The notes: generated by a model from the sequence alone, not told the origin. 64,000 nucleotides of DNA from Gilvimarinus xylanilyticus (GCF_024195295.1 NZ_JAMFTH010000001.1:682001-746000); one strand, 5' to 3'. Counted from the stretch's first letter, positions 17,812-27,735 are shown. A program made the numbers and translations.

Positions 17812-19494
17812 ATGACGAATAATAATGAGTTCGAGCGCACAGCGGTGCGACCCGAGCGCCTAGAGCCCGCACGCCATTTTGCGGCCAGTTACTCAGGCGA
17901 GCATGTAGCGGGAACCGAGTTTGTCATTGGCGCTCTGTTTGTGGCCTGGGGCGTGGGCGTCCAGGACATTCTGTGGGGACTGCTGTGGGGTAATCTGCTC
18001 GCGGTTCTAACCTGGGGCCTGATTTGCGCCCCCATCGCGGTGAATACCCGCCTGACCTTATATGCCTACCTGGAGCGAATTGGCGGTAAGGGCATCATTA
18101 ACCTCTATAGCATTGTTAATGGTGTTCTCTTTTGTGTATTGGCGGGAACCATGATTACCGTCTCGGCCTCGGCCGCTCGTATTTTGTTTGATATTCCCGT
18201 GCAAGTGAATTGGTATCCGACCAGCCCCGGATTTGTAGCTGTCGCGGTTCTGGTCGGAGCCCTGGTCACGGTGATTGCTGCCAAGGGGTTTCGCCGCGTG
18301 GCTATTTTTTCTCAGGTTTGCGCGCCCTGGATGATTTTGATGTTCGTGGTGGGTGCGTTAGCCATGCTGTCGGTACTGGCCGCTCAAACGCCCGAAGTGC
18401 CCGGGCAGGGCGTGGGGCAAAGGCTGCTGAGCATTGCCGATACTCACATCTGGCAAGGCAATAAAGAGAGTGAGCTGGGTTTGTTGCATGTGGCCGCCTT
18501 TGCCTGGGTCGCCAATTTGGCGATGCACGGTGGACTGGCGGATATGACTTTGTTGCGTTACGCGCGGCGCTCCTCTTACGGCTTTTTTTCGGCGCTGGGA
18601 ATGTTTATTGGTCACTATCTTGCCTGGTTGTGCGCGGGTGTTATGGGCGCGGGCGCGGCTTTTGTGCTTAAAACATCAATACAAGAGCTGGACGCCGGTG
18701 CCGTGGCTTTTCAGGCGTTGGGCACAACGGGCATTCTGGTGGTCATTATCGCCGGGTGGACCACCTCCAATCCCACCATTTATCGCGCCGGTCTTGCGTT
18801 TCAATCGCTCTGCCCGCGCTGGAATCGCACCACGGTGACGGCCATCACCGGCGTGGTGACCACGGTCATTGCCTGTTTTCCATTTGTGTTTACCCAGCTG
18901 ATGAGTTTTGTCGGTTTGATGGGGTTGATTCTTGCTCCCGTGGGAGCCGTGATTGTGGCTGAACATTGGTTGTTCTCTCGCATAGGGTTAACCCGTTACT
19001 GGAGCCATTACCGAGGCGATTATGTAAACTGGCCCGCTTGCCTGGCGTGGTTTATGTCGCTGGTGGCTGCCTGGGGGTTCCATGCTTTGGGGCTACATTT
19101 GTTTTTCTTGCTAATACCCACTTGGGTTACCGCCACTTTGCTTTATATCGGTTTGGCGGCCCGAAGCGGAGCCCGAGCCCCTTATACTGAACAAGCGACA
19201 AGCCTAGAGCAAAACGAAGCCCAGCGGCGCGAGGGTGAGCGCGACTACTTGGCGCGTTGGAGACGCGAGAAATCATTAGCCCGGCGTAGCCATCGCTCTC
19301 TGGCGCAAACACTGTCGCTCAGTGTCGCTGCACTTTCTTTGTTGGGGTGTCTGGCTTTGGGGGTTCAAGCGCTGTACTCGGGCAGTGACGCTTGGGTGAA
19401 AGATTGGCTGCTGATACCCACGGTGCTTTATATGCTAGCGGCCATACTCTGGTCGTTGTTAAAAGAGCGGCAATGGCGTTCGGAACAGCCATAA
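17812..19494 (+). CDS. NCS1-type permease, candidate rhamnose transporter
   Basis: Inner-membrane secondary transporter of 560 residues, about 12 core transmembrane helices. GTEFVIGALFVAWGVGVQD near the N-terminus and WTTSNPTIYRAGLAFQSL near residue 310 are hallmarks of the nucleobase:cation symporter-1 (cytosine/purine/allantoin) family. A charged linker (residues about 450-510) and two more predicted helices extend the C-terminus beyond the usual family length. It sits divergently from rhaDI and immediately upstream of the FGGY kinase, with no nucleobase genes nearby, so it is probably the L-rhamnose importer of this operon. Family is visible; substrate is inferred from context. Confidence 0.8.
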   Translation: MTNNNEFERTAVRPERLEPARHFAASYSGEHVAGTEFVIGALFVAWGVGVQDILWGLLWGNLLAVLTWGLICAPIAVNTRLTLYAYLERIGGKGIINLYSIVNGVLFCVLAGTMITVSASAARILFDIPVQVNWYPTSPGFVAVAVLVGALVTVIAAKGFRRVAIFSQVCAPWMILMFVVGALAMLSVLAAQTPEVPGQGVGQRLLSIADTHIWQGNKESELGLLHVAAFAWVANLAMHGGLADMTLLRYARRSSYGFFSALGMFIGHYLAWLCAGVMGAGAAFVLKTSIQELDAGAVAFQALGTTGILVVIIAGWTTSNPTIYRAGLAFQSLCPRWNRTTVTAITGVVTTVIACFPFVFTQLMSFVGLMGLILAPVGAVIVAEHWLFSRIGLTRYWSHYRGDYVNWPACLAWFMSLVAAWGFHALGLHLFFLLIPTWVTATLLYIGLAARSGARAPYTEQATSLEQNEAQRREGERDYLARWRREKSLARRSHRSLAQTLSLSVAALSLLGCLALGVQALYSGSDAWVKDWLLIPTVLYMLAAILWSLLKERQWRSEQP

Positions 19495-19559
19495 ATGAAT
19501 CAAAAGAGCACAGCGGTTTGCTGTCGTAAAGCGCAGTTTATTAGAGGTTATTGAGTTCT

Positions 19560-20939
19560 ATGGGTTACGTTGTGGTACTGGATATTGGCAAAACCAATAT
19601 CAAAGTGCATGTGCTGGACCGACACATGCAAAGCGTTTTTGAGCAAGCTAAACCCAACGCGGTGGTGAATGCTGAGCCTTACCCGCACTTTGATGTGGAT
19701 GCAATATGGGAATGGCTGCTCGATGTCCTTAAGGGAGTGGCCGGTCAATTTTCGATCAGCGCCATCAGTGTCACGACCCATGGGGCCACCGCCGCGTTAA
19801 TCGATCGAGAGCGCCCAGGCAACGGCTTGGTGCTTCCGGTGTTGGATTACGAATTTACCGGACCCGATAGTGCCAACGACGGTTACGCCCAGTTCCGCCC
19901 CTCGTTTACCCAGACGAGTTCCCCCGCGTTACCGGCCGGTATGAACCTGGGGCGTCAATTGTACTGGCAGCAAAATCAATTCCCGAATGCGTTCGCTAAG
20001 GCGACGGATATTCTGCTTTACCCTCAGTACTGGGTCTGGCGACTGACAGGTGTTCGTTGCTCGGAAGTGACGTCTTTGGGTTGTCATACGGATTTGTGGC
20101 AACCGGCTCAGAACAGTTTTTCCAGTCTGGTTAGTGGCATGGACTGGCAATCACTGTTTGCCGAGCTAAAGCCCGCCGACAGTATGGCGGGAGTGGTCAT
20201 CCCCGAGGTGAGCGAGGCGACAGGGCTGCCTGCTTCTTGCCCGGTAACGGTAGGCATTCACGATAGCAATGCCAGCTATTTGCGCTATGTAAAAGCAAGC
20301 AAGGGCGAGCCTTTTTCGGTTATTTCAACCGGCACCTGGGCGATTACCATGGCCAATGGTGGTAAGGATGCTGTTTTGGATGAATCCCGGGATATGTTGA
20401 TGAACGTTGATTTTCGCAGCACACCCGTAGCCTGTGCGCGTTTTATGGCGGGCCGGGAGTACGAAAGTATCTGTAAGCAAATGGGCACTTCCCCGGCCGA
20501 GCCATACACGTTGCACGATCTGGAACGCATTATCGAAACGGACGCCTATGCAGTGCCCGCCTTCTGCGACAACTCCGGCCCTTTTGCCGGGAAGAGCGGA
20601 TCGGTCAACACGGACCAAAGTATTCATGGCGCTGCCCTCGCGTCTTTGTACTGCGCCCTGATGCTGGATTTGGAACTGGAATTGTTGAATGCCGAAGGCG
20701 ATATTTTTTTGGAAGGTGCGTTTTTAAAAAATGCGTTGCTTTGTCAACTGTTGGCCACTCTGCGCCCCGAGCAGCGGCTGTTTTTATCCGGCGATTCAAC
20801 CGGCACTGTGAAAGGAGCGGCTGCATTAGCTGATCCCGACGCGTCCGTTGCGGAAGAACGAGTGCGCTGTGAATCATTGTCGCTGAGTGGGCTTGGGTCC
20901 TATCGCGAGCGTTGGCGAGCGCGTTGTCAGTCTTTGTAA
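19560..20939 (+). CDS. FGGY-family carbohydrate kinase, probable rhamnulokinase
   Basis: Predicted to phosphorylate L-rhamnulose to rhamnulose-1-phosphate. The 459-residue protein has the actin-like ATPase fold of FGGY kinases: VVVLDIGKTNIKVHVLD (phosphate 1), SAISVTTHGATAALID, GIHDSNASYLRYV and the VISTGTWAITMANGG adenosine-binding turn. It is not a close match to E. coli RhaB (whose N-terminus reads VDLGASSGR), so it is a different FGGY subgroup. ATG at 19560 is preferred to an in-frame TTG at 19551 because the protein then begins directly with the first beta strand. It is the only sugar kinase in the window and lies between the permease and the lyase. Confidence 0.82.
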   Translation: MGYVVVLDIGKTNIKVHVLDRHMQSVFEQAKPNAVVNAEPYPHFDVDAIWEWLLDVLKGVAGQFSISAISVTTHGATAALIDRERPGNGLVLPVLDYEFTGPDSANDGYAQFRPSFTQTSSPALPAGMNLGRQLYWQQNQFPNAFAKATDILLYPQYWVWRLTGVRCSEVTSLGCHTDLWQPAQNSFSSLVSGMDWQSLFAELKPADSMAGVVIPEVSEATGLPASCPVTVGIHDSNASYLRYVKASKGEPFSVISTGTWAITMANGGKDAVLDESRDMLMNVDFRSTPVACARFMAGREYESICKQMGTSPAEPYTLHDLERIIETDAYAVPAFCDNSGPFAGKSGSVNTDQSIHGAALASLYCALMLDLELELLNAEGDIFLEGAFLKNALLCQLLATLRPEQRLFLSGDSTGTVKGAAALADPDASVAEERVRCESLSLSGLGSYRERWRARCQSL

Positions 20940-20958
20940 ATAATGAGGTATAAACATA

Positions 20959-22947
20959 ATGCGAATCCCTGTTAAAAAGTCTTCAGAAGCGACCTTAAAG
21001 CGTAAAGGGGCGGGGGCTCTGGTCTGCGGTTTGTCACTGGCGGTGGCGGCTTGTAGCTCGGGGCCGGAATCGGCGGAGCGCCAAAGCAGCTCAACACAAG
21101 TTTATTCTGGTGCTCGCCAGCTTGAACAGCTTGATCGTGGGTTAATTGCCGTTCCCGCCGACGAGGGCGTTCTGGTGTCCTGGCGAAAGCTGCAAGGTGA
21201 TTCGGATCAGCTTTCGCTTTCTCTGTACCGGGGCGGCGAACTGATAGCAGAGCAGGCGGTTTCCCAGAGCACGAATTTTCTGGATCGGCAGGGAAGTGCG
21301 GGCACAACATATGAGCTGCGTTCGAATGGGCAGGTGTTGGCAAGTGTAACGGCCTGGGAAACGCCCTATCTTAACCTGCCCATTGACCAGCCCAAAGACA
21401 GAACCACGCCCGATGGCGAGCGTTATTCCTACACCGCCAATGATGCCAGTGTGGGAGATTTAAACGGCGATGGCCGCTACGAGATTGTCCTCAAGTGGGA
21501 CCCTACCAACGCCAAAGACAACTCTCAGGGCGGCTACACTGGCAATGCTCTGATCGATGCATACACTCTCGAAGGCGAGCGTTTATGGCGTATTGATATG
21601 GGCCGCAATATTCGCGCGGGGGCTCACTATACCCAGTTTATGGTGTATGACTTTGACGGGGATGGTCGCGCTGAAATTGCCATGAAAACCGCTGACGGCA
21701 CCGTCGACGGTGAGGGCAAAATTATTGGCGACCCGAAGGCGAACTGGGTATCGGGGGAGCAAAAACAAGAGGTGCGCGATCGCACCGGCTCGCAAGTGAC
21801 CTCAGATGGACGCTACATTGGCAACTTGAAAGGTCGCATTTTAAGCGGGCCCGAGTACTTCTCGGTGTTTGAAGGCGCTACCGGTCGCGAGTTGGATACC
21901 GTTGCCTATATTCCGCAGCGCGCGCCCGGCGACGACAACCCAAGCTCCGAACAGATGAAAAAAATCTGGGGCGATGGCTATGCCAATCGTTCCGAGCGCT
22001 ATCTGGCGGGCGTTGCTTATCTGGATGGCGAGCGGGCCAGTGCCGTCATGGCGCGCGGTTATTACGAGCGCAGCGTGATCGCCGCCTACGATTTTAGAGA
22101 CGGCGCCATTTCGACGCGCTGGGTATTCGATTCAGCAGCGCCGGGGGTGCCCGATCATTTTGGCGGCCAGGGCAACCACCAGCTGTCGGTAGCCGATGTT
22201 GATCGCGACGGTAAAGATGAAATTATCTACGGTGCCATGGCGCTCGACGACGACGGCTCCCCCAAATGGACCACAGCTCTGGGCCATGGCGATGCCATGC
22301 ATGTCTCGGATTTAGACCCTTCACGGCCCGGCCTGGAACTGTTTGGTGTGTACGAGTCAGTTCGCCGTAACGGTGGCATTGGTTCGGCGGTGATAGACGC
22401 TGAGGATGGCACTGTGTTGTGGAGTAAGAGCGCAGAAAAAGACAATGGCAGAGGCCTGGCTGCGGACATCGACCCGCGCCATCCGGGGGCAGAAGTCTGG
22501 GCCCTGAACGCGCCCGAGCTGTTCAATATAAAAGGCGAGCCGGTATCGCCGCAAAGACCCAGGCAGGTGAACTTCGCTATCTGGTGGGACGGCGATCCGC
22601 TGCGTGAACTGCTGGACGGTACCACGGTTTACAAATGGAACTGGAATACTGGCACTTCCGAGCCGATTTTAGAGACAGAGGGCACAAGCTCCAATAACGG
22701 CACCAAGGCGAATCCCGCTCTGTCGGCGGATATTCTCGGGGACTGGCGCGAAGAGGTGATATTCCGCACGGAGGATAATCAGTCGCTGCGAATTTACTCT
22801 ACGCCGATTGCCACCGATATCAGCCTGACAACACTGATGCACAATTCGCAGTACCGTTTGTCAGTGGCCTGGCAGAATACCTCATACAACCAACCCCCAC
22901 ACCTGGACTATGATGTTGGGGAGAAGGTGAAGAGCGCGAAGCAATAG
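20959..22947 (+). CDS. PL11 rhamnogalacturonan lyase, lipoprotein
   Basis: Cuts the RG-I backbone between rhamnose and galacturonic acid by beta-elimination. The 662-residue protein has a lipoprotein signal with lipobox VAAC near residue 32, then a single PL11 catalytic region like B. subtilis YesW/YesX: LDRGLIAVPADEGVLVSWR, YSYTANDASVGDLNGDG, AKDNSQGGYTGN, NIRAGAHYTQFMVYDFDGDGRAE and ADILGDWREEVIFRT. The repeated DxDGDG/DLNGDG loops are calcium sites of the eight-bladed propeller. It follows the kinase by 19 bp and is probably co-transcribed with it, tying backbone cleavage to rhamnose uptake. A terminator follows at 22983. Confidence 0.94.
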   Translation: MRIPVKKSSEATLKRKGAGALVCGLSLAVAACSSGPESAERQSSSTQVYSGARQLEQLDRGLIAVPADEGVLVSWRKLQGDSDQLSLSLYRGGELIAEQAVSQSTNFLDRQGSAGTTYELRSNGQVLASVTAWETPYLNLPIDQPKDRTTPDGERYSYTANDASVGDLNGDGRYEIVLKWDPTNAKDNSQGGYTGNALIDAYTLEGERLWRIDMGRNIRAGAHYTQFMVYDFDGDGRAEIAMKTADGTVDGEGKIIGDPKANWVSGEQKQEVRDRTGSQVTSDGRYIGNLKGRILSGPEYFSVFEGATGRELDTVAYIPQRAPGDDNPSSEQMKKIWGDGYANRSERYLAGVAYLDGERASAVMARGYYERSVIAAYDFRDGAISTRWVFDSAAPGVPDHFGGQGNHQLSVADVDRDGKDEIIYGAMALDDDGSPKWTTALGHGDAMHVSDLDPSRPGLELFGVYESVRRNGGIGSAVIDAEDGTVLWSKSAEKDNGRGLAADIDPRHPGAEVWALNAPELFNIKGEPVSPQRPRQVNFAIWWDGDPLRELLDGTTVYKWNWNTGTSEPILETEGTSSNNGTKANPALSADILGDWREEVIFRTEDNQSLRIYSTPIATDISLTTLMHNSQYRLSVAWQNTSYNQPPHLDYDVGEKVKSAKQ

Positions 22948-22982
22948 TAATCAACACGAGATCGGCACTAACTTGCTAACTT

Positions 22983-23009
22983 AACCGGCTCCTCTGGGCC
23001 GGTTTTTTT
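22983..23009 (+). terminator. Intrinsic terminator after the PL11 lyase
   Basis: AACCGGC and GCCGGTT form a 7-bp stem with an 8-nt loop, followed by a run of T to 23009. It ends the permease-kinase-lyase unit. Confidence 0.9.
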
Positions 23010-23108
23010 GTATGCTAAATGTTTTGACGGTCGCTTGGGTACCTAAGCATGAGTGTAGGGGATAGCTTGAGATCTATTAAATTCACAAACCGAAAAAATG
23101 GAGGCGAT

Positions 23109-23930
23109 ATGCCGCGAATAATCAATAAAAGCCTGGCGCGACGGGCGGGCAATCTCTCGTTGGGTTTAATCTGTTGCGCGAGTTTTATTGCCTGCAGTTC
23201 CAACATTGCCTCTTCAAAGGGAGAAAACTGGACGCCACTGTTTAACGGTAAGAATCTGGATGGCTGGGTTGTCAAAATTCACCACCATGAGCTGGGCGAC
23301 AACTACGCCAATACCTTCAGAGTGATCGATGGTGTTATTCAGGTTAATTACGATGGCTATGAGGGTTTTGAAGAGCGTTTTGGTCATCTTTTTTATGAAC
23401 AGCCTTTTTCCTCATACCACCTTAAATTTGAGTATCGCTTCACCGAGCAGTGGCTTGAAGATGCGCCTAGCTATGCCTATAGAAACAGCGGAGTAATGTT
23501 CCACTCCCAGGCCCCTGATACTATTTTAAAAGAGCAGGATTGGCCAATCTCGGTGGAGTATCAAATGCTCGCGGACAGGGGAGATGGCAAACCCCGGCCT
23601 ACGGGAAATATGTGTTCTCCAGGGACAGATGTGTTTTATAAGGGGAGGTTAGATGAACGCCATTGCATTAATTCATCTGCCGCGACCTATCCCACAGGCG
23701 AGTGGGTCGAAGCTGAGCTTATTGTCGATGGCGATTCCCGAGTGGTGCATAAGGTCAACGGCGAACAAGTGTTGGAATATAGCAACACGCAAATTGGTGG
23801 CGGCGTTGTGAGCGGTTATGACCCCAATATCTGGGTGCCAGGAAAGCCGTTGCAAGAGGGCTATATTGCGCTGCAATCTGAAGGGCAGGGTGTTGAGTTT
23901 CGGAACATAAAGATTAAACGGTTAGAATAG
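23109..23930 (+). CDS. DUF1080 (3-keto-disaccharide hydrolase-like) lipoprotein
   Basis: Exported protein of 273 residues with a jelly-roll DUF1080 domain: WTPLFNGKNLDGWVVK, FEYRFTEQW, RNSGVMFHSQ, ISVEYQMLAD and QSEGQGVEFRNIKIKRL are typical. A lipoprotein-like signal ends at FIAC near residue 29. ATG at 23109 has GGAGGCGAT directly upstream; earlier in-frame starts lack one. Members of the family hydrolyse 3-keto-glycosides or simply bind sugars, so activity cannot be assigned. It stands alone between two terminators next to a TonB-dependent receptor, suggesting a surface role in RG-I fragment handling. Confidence 0.8.
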   Translation: MPRIINKSLARRAGNLSLGLICCASFIACSSNIASSKGENWTPLFNGKNLDGWVVKIHHHELGDNYANTFRVIDGVIQVNYDGYEGFEERFGHLFYEQPFSSYHLKFEYRFTEQWLEDAPSYAYRNSGVMFHSQAPDTILKEQDWPISVEYQMLADRGDGKPRPTGNMCSPGTDVFYKGRLDERHCINSSAATYPTGEWVEAELIVDGDSRVVHKVNGEQVLEYSNTQIGGGVVSGYDPNIWVPGKPLQEGYIALQSEGQGVEFRNIKIKRLE

Positions 23931-23972
23931 AGGCGCCCGAGGCGCCCTAAGTTTGCTCTTCTATGCCCCGAT

Positions 23973-24005
23973 AAAAAAGCCCCGGCACGAGTGCCGGGGC
24001 TTTTT
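23973..24005. terminator. Bidirectional intrinsic terminator
   Basis: A-run, GCCCCGGCA, CGAG loop, TGCCGGGGC, then T-run. The stem works on both strands and lies between the convergent DUF1080 gene and the second TonB-dependent receptor. Confidence 0.93.
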
Positions 24006-24050
24006 CGTTACACAAAGACACCTTCCGGCACCTTTGTAAGCTGGTTGAAT

Positions 24051-27000
24051 TTACATTCTATAGGTAAAGCCCAGCGAGAACTCACGGCCTGACCACTGTA
24101 AGTCATTGGTGCGTCCAGCGCCCGAGGTTTCCAGTTTCACCTCTTTGCCTAAGTTGGTCGCATCGACGTAGAACTTCAGGTTGTCGTTATAGGTATAGGC
24201 GATTTTACCGTCGATATACCCACTGGCGTCGACAAATACCGGCAGGCCATCAAATACGCGCGAATAGAACTCATCGCGGTAGTTGTAGGCGAGCTTAATG
24301 CTCCATGAATCATCCTCGTAGAAGGCTTCCAGGTTGTAGGAGTTTTCAGACTGACCGCGCAGGGGCATCCGCTCGCCCGTCAGCGGGTTAAAGTCGTTGA
24401 CGTTATCAGCGGTGGTATAGGTGTAGTTGGCTTTGGCGCCGGTGTTGCCTAACAGTCCTGGTAAGAAGTCAAAGAAAGTCGATGCCTGAAGCTCAATCCC
24501 TTTAGTCTTGATGCCTTGTTTGTTCACCTGCTGGGTCACATCCCACAGGGTGCCGTCGTTAAAGAAGTCAACGTCCTGTTGTACTTCGGCGCCAAAGATA
24601 TAGCTGCTGATATCTTTGACGAAGTAAGCGCCCGACACAATCGAGCTTTCATCCGGATACCAGGTCAGAGCCACTTCGCCCTGGGTAGCGCGATAGGGGT
24701 CCAGATCCGGGTTGCCCGCAGTACAGGTGTTAGGCGTCATCTGATCCACAGCGAGTGGGTAATCGCGCAAGGTACAGTCGGCGTTGATGTTGAGGTCGTT
24801 AATGTTCGGGCGGGACATTACTTTTGCCGCGCCTACATAGGCTTCCAGTCCCTCAACAATTTCCAGGGTCAGGTTAATGCTTGGCAGAACATCAACAAAG
24901 TCCTCTTCAACGGTCTGGCGACCTTCAAAGGCACGTGGGTCGTCCGGGTCTTCAACCCCTGCCAGATCCTCGCCATTGGGGCCGTAGATCGGGTTGCCGT
25001 CGTCATCGGTCTGCTCTACCAGTACCCGAATGCGAGAGAAGCCCTCAGAGGCGGTTTCCGTGCGCGCGACACGCACCCCGAAGTTACCCCGTAAAACCAT
25101 GCTGCCTATATCAGTTTCAAAATCGGCCTGAACATAAGCAGACTGAGTTTCCACGTTAATATCGTAACGGCTATCAATGGGCTGTAAGTTGCCACGGGCC
25201 GCTTCGGCAGAGCTGAAACCACTGCGCTCAAGCAGGGCGTTCAGGTAGGGGTCGGTATCGATGGCCATATAGCTTTCGATAACGTCTACATCCAGATCAT
25301 AGTCGCGGAAAAACTGGTCGGTGGCAAAGCGGTTGTCAACCAGTACCGCTTCGTGGTCGTCCTGGGTCCAAATTTTGGTTTCCCCGTCAACCGTATAAGG
25401 GTTGCCCACGGTTTGCATTAGGTTGTAACCCCAGGCGTTGTTGGAAAACTCCTGATCGGTCAGGATGAAGCCGGTGCGGTATGCCGTAAAGAGTCCATCA
25501 TCGGGGTTGTAAACCACATCAAGCTTGGCGACGTTTTCTGCAGCATCGTTCTGAAAGGGTGAATATTTGAAGCGATCCAGCGAGGTGTACTGGGTGCCGT
25601 CGTTAATGTGGAACTTGTCGAAGGTGTCGTTGACGTCATTTTGGTTAATGATGTAGGCATCGGTAAAGTCAATTTCCGGCAGTTCGTTAACCTGGGTCAC
25701 CACAATGCCGCCGACATTGTTTTGTGCCGATTGAGTGTCGCGCGAATCAATGTCTTCAAAGGTGGTTGAGCGCGCAATATAGCCGTCGATTACCCAGTTA
25801 TCATTGATGTAATCAAAGCCCGCATGCATAACTTCGCGTTCTTGATCCCAGTCAAAGTTGAGGGTCCGGTTTCTAACCGTGGCACCAATGGGTGTGCCCG
25901 CAGCGTTAAAGCCATTGGTGGTCAGTTGGACAACGTTTTTGTTGTCATCCAGTACGGCAGTATCTAAATCAAAAGCCGAGCCCACCTCAACTTGGAAGTT
26001 GCGGTCGGTGGCCACTTTGTCCCTGGTGCCTGAGGTGTAGGATACGTCGAACGAAAAGTTGTCGGTCAGTTGGTATTGCACTTCTATGTTGGCCGACAGG
26101 CGGTCCTCTTCACGGCCCCAAATACTGTAACGGGGTGTGCTGGGACTATACTCGTACCACTGCTCCAGGCAGGCGGTTTCCCCAGCGGCATCGAGTCCCG
26201 CGTCCATACATTGTTGCTTGCTGGAGTAATCGGCGTAAAGTTGGTCCACCGAGGTTTTGTTGGGGTCCATATCAACGTCGTGGTACTTCTGCCAGTTGGT
26301 GTTGCGCAAGCCGTTAAGCGTAGGATTCACTTTGGACCCGGTGAGGTTAACCAGAACACCCAATCGCTCGGTGAATTTATAGACGCCCGTTAAATTGTAT
26401 TTAGGCATCACATCGTCAAGCATGGTGTTGTATTGGGCTTCAGCGTTGACTGAGAAAAAGTGATCGTCGAATTCATTGGGCTTACGGGTGTTGATCTGAA
26501 TGGTGCCGCCCACGCCGCCTTCGGTGATTCGTGCTTCGGAGCCTTTGTACACATCGATGGATTTAACCAGTTCAGAGGCCATATCCCGGAAGTCAACACT
26601 GCGGCTGCCGCCCATGCCCATGGCAGATACGCCATTCAATTCAACGCGAACCAGACCTGATTCGACGCCGCGAACACTGACCGAGGTGCCTTCGCCCATG
26701 TCCCGTTCGAGCTGGATGCCCGACATCCGTTGCAGTGCCTCACCGATATTTTTATCGGGGAATTCACTGATATCTTCGGCAACAATGGAGTCCATCATGG
26801 TGCCGGCGTCGCGTTTGCGGTCCAGTGCACTGGTGTAACTTTGGCGAATGCCGCTGACAATCACTTCTTCAATCTTGAAAGAGGTGTCTTCCTCTGGGGT
26901 TTGAGTTTGCTCTTCTTGCGCATAGGCATGCGCGGTGGCCAGGGTGCCGAAGGTGGCGCCCGCCAATATAGAGGTAATCCGCTTCGCCAAAGAGTTTTTC

Positions 27001-27062
27001 TTAAACACTGGAGCTTGTGAGTTGATGCAGTCAAGGTTATTAGACTGGTTGTAATTATTCAT
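24051..27062 (-). CDS. TonB-dependent receptor of the RG-I locus
   Basis: Outer-membrane receptor of 1003 residues, full length. A signal peptide ends near THAYAQ (about 48), followed by IEEVIVSGIRQSYTSALDRKRD, the N-terminal signature of TIGR01782-type receptors, then the plug (NIGEALQRMSGIQLERDMGEG, SVRGVESGLVRVELNG, GGVGGTIQINTRKP) and a 22-strand-type barrel ending in EFSLGFTYRM with the usual C-terminal aromatic-x-aromatic-like ending. No SusD partner is present. It is divergent from the large PL11 lyase across 673 bp, so import of RG-I oligosaccharides is the natural inference. Confidence 0.94.
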   Translation of the reverse strand: MNNYNQSNNLDCINSQAPVFKKNSLAKRITSILAGATFGTLATAHAYAQEEQTQTPEEDTSFKIEEVIVSGIRQSYTSALDRKRDAGTMMDSIVAEDISEFPDKNIGEALQRMSGIQLERDMGEGTSVSVRGVESGLVRVELNGVSAMGMGGSRSVDFRDMASELVKSIDVYKGSEARITEGGVGGTIQINTRKPNEFDDHFFSVNAEAQYNTMLDDVMPKYNLTGVYKFTERLGVLVNLTGSKVNPTLNGLRNTNWQKYHDVDMDPNKTSVDQLYADYSSKQQCMDAGLDAAGETACLEQWYEYSPSTPRYSIWGREEDRLSANIEVQYQLTDNFSFDVSYTSGTRDKVATDRNFQVEVGSAFDLDTAVLDDNKNVVQLTTNGFNAAGTPIGATVRNRTLNFDWDQEREVMHAGFDYINDNWVIDGYIARSTTFEDIDSRDTQSAQNNVGGIVVTQVNELPEIDFTDAYIINQNDVNDTFDKFHINDGTQYTSLDRFKYSPFQNDAAENVAKLDVVYNPDDGLFTAYRTGFILTDQEFSNNAWGYNLMQTVGNPYTVDGETKIWTQDDHEAVLVDNRFATDQFFRDYDLDVDVIESYMAIDTDPYLNALLERSGFSSAEAARGNLQPIDSRYDINVETQSAYVQADFETDIGSMVLRGNFGVRVARTETASEGFSRIRVLVEQTDDDGNPIYGPNGEDLAGVEDPDDPRAFEGRQTVEEDFVDVLPSINLTLEIVEGLEAYVGAAKVMSRPNINDLNINADCTLRDYPLAVDQMTPNTCTAGNPDLDPYRATQGEVALTWYPDESSIVSGAYFVKDISSYIFGAEVQQDVDFFNDGTLWDVTQQVNKQGIKTKGIELQASTFFDFLPGLLGNTGAKANYTYTTADNVNDFNPLTGERMPLRGQSENSYNLEAFYEDDSWSIKLAYNYRDEFYSRVFDGLPVFVDASGYIDGKIAYTYNDNLKFYVDATNLGKEVKLETSGAGRTNDLQWSGREFSLGFTYRM

Positions 27063-27735
27063 TATGAAGTCCCGCCCTTATTGTTAGTAAGTGGAAATTT
27101 TATTGAATAGTGACTTTTCTAACAGGGGTCATACTATAACCAAAAAAAATCAAATTCAATAAAATACAGCCAAAAGTGAACGTGAAGTCACAAGGGTAAC
27201 GGTGTGTGATGATCGGTAACGATTGGTAACAGCTTTGGACCCTTAAGGAAACAAGGCGCTTTAAGTCGTTTTGACAATATAAAGTTCCCTCGCGGTTAGC
27301 CGTTTTGGCTTCTCTGCTTTGCGCTAAAGCCTATCAATGCTGGCGCGAAGATCAGTGGCTGATATTGCTTGAGGTGGCTGCGGAGTACAGCATTGGCGGT
27401 GTCGCAGGTAGCGGTGCCGGGTGAGAGGGCGCTAGCCAATGGTGTCGGTCATTATACCTTGTCCGTTGCGGCGGAGCTTGAAAGCGGGCTTGGCGGGCAA
27501 CGGGGGAAGTGCTTGTGCTGAGAAATCTTGGAAAGAATCGCTAAAAAACACTAGAAACGTGACCAAACCTGATGTAATGTGATTGTTGCTGGTTAATTAT
27601 TGGCGTAAAAATAACGATAAATGATTAGGTCCGTTGCTATTCACCATTTATATGAACAACCCGGTTTCATCGCCACATAGTTTTCAGACTTAGTTCTATC
27701 ACTACTTTCTTAGAATCACTTTCGGAGACAGCATA
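27063..27735. promoter_or_regulatory. Divergent intergenic region between the receptor and the large PL11 lyase
   Basis: No gene is supported here. On the receptor side, TTTGGTTATA (minus strand of 27135-27144) repeats the left part of the palindrome upstream of the first receptor. GATCGGTAAC and GATTGGTAAC are adjacent direct repeats near 27210. Roughly 27300-27520 is clearly more GC-rich than its flanks. Long regulatory regions like this are common before receptor genes. Confidence 0.4.

Noticed and set aside
27271-27430. Possible gene remnant in the receptor/PL11 gap
   Set aside because: About 40 codons read openly in a GC-richer patch but there is no start, no ribosome-binding site and no recognised similarity; too short to support.
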